Source: an uncultured Victivallales bacterium
Lineage (GTDB): Bacteria; Verrucomicrobiota; Lentisphaeria; Oligosphaerales; JAFGRS01
Direction: 5' to 3'
NCBI GenBank assembly: GCA_903837355.1
Contig: CAILUI010000344.1
Location: 1 to 58,158, forward strand
DNA length: 58,158 nucleotides
Shown: positions 17,801 through 25,450 of the stretch, one piece after another
Layout: the number at the start of each line of letters is the position of its first letter
Position numbering within the stretch: the stretch's first letter is position 1
Made by a program: the position numbers and the translations under genes
Notes under the pieces: model-generated
Told to the model about the DNA's origin: nothing
Seen by the model: only the letters and a program-made list of their open reading frames with translations
The model's database searches: none

Positions 17801-18280
17801 CTACTTCGTGGCGGCGGCAGCCGGCTTGGGCAGCTTGCCCTGGTGCGGAGTCAGGAGTTCCTTGAGGTGGGCGACGTAGGCCACCGGGCCGCCTTCCTGG
17901 TAGCCGGTGCGGGCGACTTCGGTGCCGTCGGGAAGCATCAGGATGACGGTCGGGAAGCCCTCGACTTTGTACTTGGAGGCAAGGGCTTTGTTGGCGGCGG
18001 CAGCCTTCTCGGGGAGCGGGGTCTTGCGCGGGAAGTCGACCAGCGCCAGCACGAGTTTATCCTTGGCGTAAGCCTGGAACTCCGCCTTCGAGAACACTTC
18101 CTTGTCGAGCTTGATGCACCAGCCGCACCAGTCCGAGCCCGAGAAGTCTACGAGCAGGAACTTCCCCTCCTTCGCGGCCCGGGCCTGAGCCTGGGCGAAG
18201 TCCGCCTCCCAGTCTGCAGCCAGCGCCTGGAATCCGAGCATGGAGAGGGCCGCGACCACGGTGAGGATTGCGCTCTTCAT
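17801..18280 (-). CDS. Secreted thioredoxin-fold protein (Thioredoxin_7 type)
   Basis: 159 residues from ATG 18280, chosen over in-frame upstream codons because AAGGAG lies eight bases before it and residues 1-22 form a clean signal peptide ending ...FQALA. The thioredoxin core starts around residue 40 (LLVDFSGSDWCGWCIKL) with the redox pair in W-C-G-W-C; the cis-Pro segment appears as EGFPTVILM. The family includes periplasmic thiol oxidoreductases and DUF255-related proteins. A sigma-70 promoter at 18395-18423 lies 115 bases upstream, so it is transcribed separately from the glycan operon before it. Its natural clients could be Cys-containing exported proteins nearby (DUF1573, DUF4838), but this is inference. 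Confidence 0.88.
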   Translation of the reverse strand: MKSAILTVVAALSMLGFQALAADWEADFAQAQARAAKEGKFLLVDFSGSDWCGWCIKLDKEVFSKAEFQAYAKDKLVLALVDFPRKTPLPEKAAAANKALASKYKVEGFPTVILMLPDGTEVARTGYQEGGPVAYVAHLKELLTPHQGKLPKPAAAATK

Positions 18281-18394
18281 CGAACCGTCTCCTTCAACTC
18301 CCGGCTTACTGAGACACTTGCACTGCGTGGCCGCGACGCCGACCGCGACCCGAGGCAATCCGTCGGCCACAGATAGCCGCGCGAATAGCCTCTG

Positions 18395-18423
18395 AATATC
18401 GCATTGTCATGGTGGCATTTCAA
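18395..18423 (-). promoter_or_regulatory. Sigma-70-like promoter for thioredoxin-fold gene
   Basis: On the minus strand TTGAAA (18423-18418) and GATATT (18400-18395) are exactly 17 bases apart: five of six and four of six consensus matches. The predicted start of transcription is near 18388, about 108 bases before the ATG. The local AT content is higher than in the flanks. Confidence 0.55.
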
Positions 18424-18513
18424 GGCCTACAGCGGAGCGCGGGACCCGGCATGGGCATGGGCATGGCGGCCCAAGCCGGACCATCGGGGCGCCAGCGCGG
18501 CTGCCTCCCAGGG

Positions 18514-20799
18514 TCAGTCAGGGACCGGAATCAGGAAGACGCGGTCGACCAAGACGTCGCCCTGGATCCTGCTGACCCACAGGCATTGGTTGTAGGTCAG
18601 CTTCGTGGTAGCAGCCAGGTAGGTGTGGTACTGGGCATCGGGGATCTGGTCGGCGCGGACGTTGATGATGGGTTCCCCCTTGGTCAGAAAGTCATAGACG
18701 CCGTAGTCCAGGACGATGCCCTCGGCGGGCTTGGCGTCCACGCGGATGGAGACGTAGATCTGCCACTTTCCGGGCCAGCGCTGAATCAACTCACCACTGA
18801 AAGGCAAGGTGATGCCCCAGGGCCCACCGACCTTGGACGCCTTCTGGTCGGAGGCCAGAGGGTCGTCCACCGTGGTGGCGCCTTGCTGGTTGAAGTAGCA
18901 GTCCTGCAGGTCGACCCAGCCGGCAGCGGGCAGGGTGCTGCATTCCGCGGGCGGGAGTGCCTGAACCGAGAGCGAGCGGATCAGACTGTTCAGACGGGCC
19001 TCGTAGGCAGCGACAGAGGTTCCCTCATTGAGCATGCCGCCGCTGGCGCTCGGTTCTTCCAGGCGGAGGCGCTCGACAAAGGCGGCGGCAGCCGCGGCCG
19101 GATCGCTGGGACCGAGGAAGGGTTTCCCCTGCTGGGTCGCCTGCTGCTTGAGTAGGGCGTAGCGCAACAGCCAGAGATGGTCGAAGGTCAGGCGTTCGCG
19201 TTGCACGCGGAGAAGCAGCCGCGCGTCCTTGGCGACTGCCGCCTCGGCCCGCACCCAGAGGCGGGTGGCGGCGTTCATCTCATCCAGGTCCAGGTAGCCG
19301 AGGTTGGATCCCGAGCTGCTCAGGCGAATGTCGCGAGCCAGGAATGAGGCCTCGACCAGCGCCAGAAAGCGCGCCATGGCGGGCGCGGCGGCGCCGTAGT
19401 AACCGTCCAGAAACTCGCGGGTCAGCGCCGCCTGGTCAGCCTCCGGATTCCAGAGGAGGTGCGCCAACAGCCAAGCGCGTAAGCGGACGAAATCGCCGGC
19501 AAGATTGCCCGAGTCGCCTTGTTCGAAGATGCCCTTGGCATGGCACTGAACAAAGAAACGGATGTTCGGCGCCAGCACCTGCAGATTGGGGTGCGGAACG
19601 AGGTAGTTGGAGAAATTGGTCACATAGTCCCAGAAGAAGAGATTCGGCGCGATGCGGCTCCACCCCTGCGCGGCGTCCCGAAAGAGCGGGTTAACGGGGC
19701 TGTCCAAGGGCTGATCATACGAGCAGCCGATGCCGCCGACCAGACGCACGATGACGTTCTGACGTGGCCGGACCTGCGTGGGAACCGCGCGGCTGTAGTT
19801 ATAGGCCAGGGTTTCCACCAGCACTGCCGGGAACTCCTTCTCCAGATCCGCGGCCACGGCATTGACGAAGGTGATCAGCGAACCGGCCGGAGAGCCATTC
19901 TGTTCGTCGAGAGCGCGACACGGCGGGCATTGGCAGTTGCCCCCGAAGCTATCGTTCTGGCTGAGTGAAACGAGCCGGGAACTGGGATCCTGGCGCAGGC
20001 GTTCCTGCAGGACGCGGGTGATCTCCCGACGCATCGCTTCGTTGCTCAGGCAAAGCTGCGCTTCGCCGCTGGCCGTGCGCTTCCCCTTGACCTCACTGTA
20101 CCATTCCGGGTGTTCGGCGAAGTAGCGGTCCGGGGGCAGCAGTTTGAAGAAGGTATGGGCGATATCAGGAATGAAAGGGAGGTGGCCGCCATACTCAGCG
20201 GGGATGGCGTTGTACTGGCCGTTAAGCTTCATCTGCACCTGGAACTCGGGGCTCTTGTAGACGTCGCGGTAGAGGATGTCGCGGATCAGCACGGGCGGCA
20301 CGTAGGTCCGGTCCAGGCGGCCGATCCGAAGGCGGTGGCGCTTGGGTAGGGTGCTCTCCGTGGAGCTCCACCAGCGGCAGCCGACGTTGTCTTCGAGGAA
20401 GCTGTAGACGGCGTAGAGCGCGCCGCGCGGTTGCCCACCGGCCAGGACCAGGTCGTCGCCGACGGTCTTGATGATGATCCCTTCCGTGCCCAACGCGTCC
20501 CAGTTGACGCCGGGCAGCAGGGCGCGGACGGTCGGCGACTGACCGACCCAGAGGCTTGGGCCGGTCGCGCGGGGCGCCGCCAGGATAGGGAGATCAGCCC
20601 CGGTAACCTCCTTCAGGTAGAACCGCAGCCGTTGCGCGGCCGTTCGCTCGGGCGGACTGGCCTGGTCACTGACCACGATCACGTAGGCGCTCTTGCCGCC
20701 ATGGGCCAGGGTCATACCGGCAGCCCCCTGGGCTGCGATTAACCCCAGAGCGACGGTGAGAAGGGAGCGACGTGCGGCGTGCATAACAGTTGCTGTCAA
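18514..20799 (-). CDS. Secreted DUF4838-domain protein (GH67/GH20-like N-terminus)
   Basis: 761 residues from TTG 20799, preferred because GAGG sits about six bases upstream; the in-frame ATG at 20784 has no ribosome site. A signal peptide ends near residue 30. An alpha-glucuronidase/hexosaminidase-like N-terminal subdomain (about 40-145; AAQRLRFYLKEVTGADLPI and GALYAVYSFLEDNVGCRWW) is followed by the DUF4838 barrel region (about 165-500), including a CQCPPC cluster near 286-291. The C-terminal third looks like an all-beta carbohydrate-binding module. DUF4838 proteins occur in polysaccharide-degradation loci of Bacteroidetes, Lentisphaerota and Planctomycetota; the enzymatic specificity is unknown. 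It is the last gene of the 28372-18514 operon, 19 bases after its neighbour. Confidence 0.85.
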   Translation of the reverse strand: MTATVMHAARRSLLTVALGLIAAQGAAGMTLAHGGKSAYVIVVSDQASPPERTAAQRLRFYLKEVTGADLPILAAPRATGPSLWVGQSPTVRALLPGVNWDALGTEGIIIKTVGDDLVLAGGQPRGALYAVYSFLEDNVGCRWWSSTESTLPKRHRLRIGRLDRTYVPPVLIRDILYRDVYKSPEFQVQMKLNGQYNAIPAEYGGHLPFIPDIAHTFFKLLPPDRYFAEHPEWYSEVKGKRTASGEAQLCLSNEAMRREITRVLQERLRQDPSSRLVSLSQNDSFGGNCQCPPCRALDEQNGSPAGSLITFVNAVAADLEKEFPAVLVETLAYNYSRAVPTQVRPRQNVIVRLVGGIGCSYDQPLDSPVNPLFRDAAQGWSRIAPNLFFWDYVTNFSNYLVPHPNLQVLAPNIRFFVQCHAKGIFEQGDSGNLAGDFVRLRAWLLAHLLWNPEADQAALTREFLDGYYGAAAPAMARFLALVEASFLARDIRLSSSGSNLGYLDLDEMNAATRLWVRAEAAVAKDARLLLRVQRERLTFDHLWLLRYALLKQQATQQGKPFLGPSDPAAAAAAFVERLRLEEPSASGGMLNEGTSVAAYEARLNSLIRSLSVQALPPAECSTLPAAGWVDLQDCYFNQQGATTVDDPLASDQKASKVGGPWGITLPFSGELIQRWPGKWQIYVSIRVDAKPAEGIVLDYGVYDFLTKGEPIINVRADQIPDAQYHTYLAATTKLTYNQCLWVSRIQGDVLVDRVFLIPVPD

Positions 20800-20818
20800 G
20801 ACTGACCTCGTTTCATGA

Positions 20819-23116
20819 TCATGGAGCGTCGGGGGCGAAGGCCGTCCGAGCCGGCCCCAGGGCTAGCCAGAGGGCACCGGGGGCGCTGAACTGCACACTG
20901 GTCCAGGGGATCAGATGACCGCCGACGGCTTCGCGGTTGGTGGGATCGACGTAGGCCTCGTAGGGCGACGGGCGAGAACGGGTAACCGTGACTGCCGCCG
21001 GCACGTCCGCCGCCGCGGTTCCTGCGGCGCTGGCGGCAGCGTCGGCAATGTCGACCAGCAGGATCTCGGCGGCGCCGGTCAGAGCCGGGTTAGGGACGAA
21101 GCGCACGCGGGGCACGGAGGCGTCGAAAGCGCCCATGACAAAGAGGTGGCGGCCGGTCTTGGCGTCGCGACCGAGGTAATCGGTCGCCAGGGGGAAGACC
21201 ATTCGCGCCGGCTCGGGACCGTCTTCGAACATAGAGAAGGAGAACGAGCACCCGGCCGCCTCGGCCAGGGCCCGTAGCAGCAACGGCGCCGCCGAGCTGA
21301 AGAACAGGTCCAGACGTTCCTGGCGGGCGGTCGGCACGACACCGGCAAAGAGTACAATGCGGCCCTTCCCCAGCTGGCGTTCGGCGACAGCGCAACGCCC
21401 ATCCCGGTCGGCGAACAGAGGCTGCCAGCCTTCGCCCAGTACGCTCGCCCAAACGGGGGCAGGCGCCGCAAGCAGACACCAGGGACGGTCATCCACGATG
21501 GCGCGACCGGCGGCCGTCGGCACCAGCGCGCCGACCCCCTCCTGAACGGACACCGTCGGCCAATCCGCCACCCGCACGCAGCGGCTCTGCCCTGGCGCGG
21601 GCGGCGCGTCCTCCAATGCGTAGGCGAAGCCTTCGGCACCGAAAACGGCCAGGGACCCGCCCTGCTCTACCCAGGTCAGGATGCGGTCACGAACGGCGCG
21701 CGGCAGCACGGTGTACGAGGTGTTCGGCAGGATCAGCAAGCGCCGTTCATCGAGCCCGCCATCCAGAATCGCGCGCTCCCCCAGCACGTCGGGCAGTTCC
21801 AGACGGCGCCCCCAGTCCAGGCTCGTGGGGTCAGACTCGCCGGTGTTGATCAGAGCGCCGTCGTAGACATGCGCCACGTCATGGTTCAGATAGCGCGGGG
21901 CACGGACACGGGCCGTGGTGCGGCTCTTCAGGAAGGCGATGCCCTTGCGGGCGGGCTTGGCCTGCACGCGGGTCAGCAGGGTCCGCGCATCGACGAGGGC
22001 ACGGGCTGACTCGGTCAAGGCCGAGTCGGGGGTGGCGTCGGCAAGATGCTTGTCGTAGGAGAAGGTGTACTCGTTCGCACCCGCGAGGAGCATGTTGAGC
22101 ACGATCTTAGCGATCTCGGTGCGACCGTAGCGCCCTCCATCGTTCTCGGTGATGACGCGCTCCAGCCGGTATTGGCGTGCCAGAGTGGTGGCGTACTTGA
22201 GATCAGCGAGGCTGTGACCGTTGGTCATGTGCCAGACAAAACGCTTGAGGTCGGCGCACTCGGCGACGATCGTGTCGGAGTTGGATCCCCAGATCGCGGA
22301 GTTGTCCCCCACGGAGCACATGTAGGCCACCTGGCAGTCCAGGCCCTCGGCAACCAGATGGAAACGCTCGATCATCAGTCGGGCGATGTACTCGGTACGC
22401 CACTCCATCAGGTCCAGCCAGGCATTATCGTCACGCCGGCCGGCACCGACGCCGCCGAACGCGGCGATAGGGGTACCGTCCCAGCCGGTGAAGGGCGCCA
22501 CCCCCCAGGCCGCGGCCGCGGCGGCGGGAGTGCCGTAGCGCTGTGCCAGCCATTCCCCGAAACGGGCGCACGCCAGAGGGTCATAGGTCAGCAGGTGGGG
22601 CCGCGCCCAATCCGTGCCCAGGTAGTACTCCGTCTCGCCGAAGAAGGAGGGCATGGTGACATAGACCCTCTCGATGCCGGCGTGAATGCGGGCCGTATCG
22701 CGCAACTGGGTCACATAGCGGCTCCATTCGGCCAGGAAGGCGGGGTCGTAGGGGTTATGCCGCTGATCCCAGCGCACCCCCTCTTCGTCGATCTGCGGGC
22801 TCTTGGCGAGGTGGGGCAGATGGGTGGTCGAGAAGGCGGACAGCGTGAAGCCCTTCTTCGCGCAGAAGGCCAGGTCCTGGCTCCAGGCCGAGAAGTCAAA
22901 GGGCGAGTTGGCGTCTGGCGCGGTAGGGTTCACCAGCACCAGCGGCCGGATGTTCAGGCGCTCGAGGAAGGCCCATACGGGCGCCGGCACCGCGGCCGCG
23001 GGTTGGGTCAAGGTGACGGCCAGCACGCGGTCGTCGGCGCGCGCGGGCCCGGCAGCGCTCAGAAGGGTGGTAGCGATCGTAGCCATGGGAATCCACGGAG
23101 CCAGGCGGTACTTCAC
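20819..23116 (-). CDS. Secreted GH42-like putative glycoside hydrolase
   Basis: 765 residues from GTG 23116, which overlaps the upstream stop as GTGA and has AAGGAGAG close upstream. The signal peptide ends near residue 27 (SAAGPARA). Residues about 30-400 resemble a GH42-type TIM barrel: FGEWLAQRYGTPAAAAAAWG is typical of the family. Candidate catalytic acids are Glu in PSFFGETEY (near 155) and Glu in VITENDGG (near 325). A Rossmann-like beta-galactosidase trimerisation domain follows (about 440-640; LLILPNTSYTVLPRA, GGSLAVFGAEG), then a C-terminal beta region. Substrate cannot be read from sequence. It is coupled to the DUF6259 gene and 19 bases from the DUF4838 gene, so the three are co-expressed. 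Confidence 0.75.
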   Translation of the reverse strand: MKYRLAPWIPMATIATTLLSAAGPARADDRVLAVTLTQPAAAVPAPVWAFLERLNIRPLVLVNPTAPDANSPFDFSAWSQDLAFCAKKGFTLSAFSTTHLPHLAKSPQIDEEGVRWDQRHNPYDPAFLAEWSRYVTQLRDTARIHAGIERVYVTMPSFFGETEYYLGTDWARPHLLTYDPLACARFGEWLAQRYGTPAAAAAAWGVAPFTGWDGTPIAAFGGVGAGRRDDNAWLDLMEWRTEYIARLMIERFHLVAEGLDCQVAYMCSVGDNSAIWGSNSDTIVAECADLKRFVWHMTNGHSLADLKYATTLARQYRLERVITENDGGRYGRTEIAKIVLNMLLAGANEYTFSYDKHLADATPDSALTESARALVDARTLLTRVQAKPARKGIAFLKSRTTARVRAPRYLNHDVAHVYDGALINTGESDPTSLDWGRRLELPDVLGERAILDGGLDERRLLILPNTSYTVLPRAVRDRILTWVEQGGSLAVFGAEGFAYALEDAPPAPGQSRCVRVADWPTVSVQEGVGALVPTAAGRAIVDDRPWCLLAAPAPVWASVLGEGWQPLFADRDGRCAVAERQLGKGRIVLFAGVVPTARQERLDLFFSSAAPLLLRALAEAAGCSFSFSMFEDGPEPARMVFPLATDYLGRDAKTGRHLFVMGAFDASVPRVRFVPNPALTGAAEILLVDIADAAASAAGTAAADVPAAVTVTRSRPSPYEAYVDPTNREAVGGHLIPWTSVQFSAPGALWLALGPARTAFAPDAP

Positions 23117-25389
23117 CTTATCTCTCCTTCATGCAGTCTGACGACGGTCGGCGCATAGGCCGGGACCTCGACGGACAGAGTGGCCCCAAGCCTTTCCCTC
23201 ACCGGCTGACGCCAGGCCCCGTCGCGCCAGTCCGATCGGTAGTATACGCCGCCGGAGCGCACGAACCAGTCTCGCGAGTTCACCGGTATCGCCAGCGCTC
23301 TGGGGGTGCTGGTGACGTTCACGAGCACCATTCCCAGGTCGTGGTTAGGGGCCCGGTAGGCCGCCGCCCAGACGGTTGGAATCGTCTGTTGGCTCTCCCC
23401 CCCTATCGGCGCCAGACTCCACCCCACCGTCTGCGTGCCCGCGGAGGAGACATCGGGGGGTCTCAGGAACTCACCGTAGAGCAGGAAATCCTGCGCCGCG
23501 CCCCGGCACTGGGCGGCGCTCTTGAGGAAGGCCATCTGGGGCGCAAAGGCTTCACCCAGAAGATCGCCTTGGTCGAGGTTGATCCAGCCCAGTTGGCGCC
23601 CTTGGGTGAACTGCAGCCCGATCTTGGCGGCGAAGCTGTCCAGGTTGGCGAGATCGCTCTTCATCATCTGCATCCCGAAGTTCACCGTGCAGTCTTTGAG
23701 AATGGCCTCATGTGCCGGCAGCGCGGTCGGGAATACCCCGGCCCAGACCAGTTGGCCGGCCAGCAGGTCGGCATAGGTTTCACTCGAGTGCTCCCCGGTC
23801 AGGACGAGGTCCTTGAGGCCGCACTCTGCCTGCGCTCGGCGGATGATCGTCCGGTAACCATCCGCCAGATAGCTGCCACCGATATCCGCGTGACCGTGCT
23901 GGGTGGCGTAGCAGAGCGGCGCGTGGTAGTGCAGCTCATCGAGATAGACGGAACGCGCGCCGTAGGTCTGGACCAGCGTCTTGATGCAGGACAGCATCAG
24001 ATCCTGCCAGTACTGAGTTCCCGCGCACATGTTCACATTCGGGCGCGTTTCCGCATAGACTGGGTTGAGGCCGCCCGTCGCGTCGCGCGACGCCCAGAGC
24101 TGGGCGTTGTCAGTGGTCCACCTGGGGAGGCTCGTGTCGAACATCTCCAGGTCGATGTAGGGCATCAGTTCCACCCCTTTCTCGCGCAGTGCTGTCAGGG
24201 CCTTGGCGAACCCAGGCACGGCCGGGAAGTAGTCCGGGAAACCCGTCGCCATGGCGCTGCCCTTCCACCAGAGATAAAGGTGGAAGGCGTAGGGTTGCCC
24301 CAAGGCAGAACGAATGCGTTCAAGGTGCGCGACGAAGGCGGCCATCTGGTCAGAGCCGGACAGAGGATCCTGCCCCTGATACCAGACATTCGTATCCAGG
24401 AACCAGCCGGGCAGGTCCGTCCGCTGGATGATCGGCTTCACTCTTCCCTGCGCCAGCAGGCGGCGACGGTAGATCTTGGCGGCGTCATACCAGTCGCCCT
24501 GAACCGGGCCGAGGGCAATGCCGTACGGGAGCGTCCAGCCCGCCGCCGTGGCCGTGCCGTCCGGGTAGTGGACGACCTCAGCCACGAAGGACTGCTGACC
24601 AGGCATCGGCTTCGCCTGCAGGTACTTCCGACGGGAAAACGCGTCCTCGACCGCCAGGTACAGTCCACCGTTCCCCTGCCCATCGGAGTAGCTCAGCATC
24701 TGCTCGCAGACGCCGCCCGGGATCTCCGCCGAACTCGCGTCGATGCCCAGATTGGGGACCACCGAGCGCAGCGTGGAACGCGGGCTGGCAAATGTCGGGT
24801 AACCCGGCACGACGATGTAGTCGGTGTCGGCGGAACCAGCAAGGGAACTGCCGAGCCCGCTCAGGATGGGAAAATGCACGTCCCGGAGCGTCGTCGAGGC
24901 GTCTTTCGTGACCTCAAGACCGAAATCGAGGATGGGATCGCCGTCGTGGAGGGTAATGGACACGGTGGCATCGCAAGTGCGCCCGGTCGACCCGATCGGG
25001 CAGCCGAGGAAGCGCAGGTTCAGCGTGCTGCTGGCGGCATCGCCATGGACCAGGTCATAGGTATGCCGAAGGGCGCCTGCGCCGTTGGCAGTATGGGTCA
25101 TCCCGGAGGCCAGGAAAGCGAGCGTGAACAGTTCTCCGCCGGGCTCGACCACGTAGCTGATATCCTGGCTGCTATCCTTGATATCGACAAGCTTGAATGT
25201 CGCCGCATCCAGGTACAGCGCCGTCCGGTCGTTCGCGAACACCAGGCACGGGTACCCAGCGTGATTGGCGGTGGTCAGGGGGGGCACGTGCTGCACACTG
25301 GCCCGGTTTCCCGTGATCGCCGAGCAGGCCGGCAGGAGGGCCGTGGTGACCATCGCCAACCCGATACTGACGCCCGTCGTGGCTCGCAT
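23113..25389 (-). CDS. Lipoprotein with DUF6259 (glycoside-hydrolase-like) domain
   Basis: 758 residues from ATG 25389, chosen because GGGAGG lies about nine bases upstream and residues 1-22 form a lipoprotein signal (LLPAC, lipid-bearing Cys22); a longer frame upstream overlaps the previous gene and is arbitrary. An N-terminal beta-sandwich (about 45-270) precedes a TIM-barrel-like region (about 290-600) with YLWWKG, LMPYIDLEMFD, VYLDELHYHAPLCY and VLTGEHSSE, whose acidic residues are candidate catalytic groups; a C-terminal beta domain ends the protein. This arrangement fits DUF6259, a family linked to glycoside hydrolase clans. The lipid anchor would place it on a membrane surface, unlike its freely secreted partners. 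It starts 61 bases after the GxGYxYP gene and overlaps the GH42-like gene by four bases. Confidence 0.78.
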   Translation of the reverse strand: MRATTGVSIGLAMVTTALLPACSAITGNRASVQHVPPLTTANHAGYPCLVFANDRTALYLDAATFKLVDIKDSSQDISYVVEPGGELFTLAFLASGMTHTANGAGALRHTYDLVHGDAASSTLNLRFLGCPIGSTGRTCDATVSITLHDGDPILDFGLEVTKDASTTLRDVHFPILSGLGSSLAGSADTDYIVVPGYPTFASPRSTLRSVVPNLGIDASSAEIPGGVCEQMLSYSDGQGNGGLYLAVEDAFSRRKYLQAKPMPGQQSFVAEVVHYPDGTATAAGWTLPYGIALGPVQGDWYDAAKIYRRRLLAQGRVKPIIQRTDLPGWFLDTNVWYQGQDPLSGSDQMAAFVAHLERIRSALGQPYAFHLYLWWKGSAMATGFPDYFPAVPGFAKALTALREKGVELMPYIDLEMFDTSLPRWTTDNAQLWASRDATGGLNPVYAETRPNVNMCAGTQYWQDLMLSCIKTLVQTYGARSVYLDELHYHAPLCYATQHGHADIGGSYLADGYRTIIRRAQAECGLKDLVLTGEHSSETYADLLAGQLVWAGVFPTALPAHEAILKDCTVNFGMQMMKSDLANLDSFAAKIGLQFTQGRQLGWINLDQGDLLGEAFAPQMAFLKSAAQCRGAAQDFLLYGEFLRPPDVSSAGTQTVGWSLAPIGGESQQTIPTVWAAAYRAPNHDLGMVLVNVTSTPRALAIPVNSRDWFVRSGGVYYRSDWRDGAWRQPVRERLGATLSVEVPAYAPTVVRLHEGEIR

Positions 25390-25450
25390 GTCCGCATCCC
25401 TCCCGCCGCCGCCTTCGACTCCCGCACCGCAACCCGCGCCCGGCGGCGCC

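Noticed and set aside
18355..18369. A second sigma-54-like site (TGGC-N7-TTGC) before the thioredoxin-fold gene
   Set aside because: Only the core bases match (TGGCCG for TGGCAC), and a better sigma-70 pair lies nearby. A chance match of this quality is expected in a window of this size.
18450..18466. Short GGGCAT tandem repeat
   Set aside because: Only about three units in a non-coding gap; too short to mean more than slippage.
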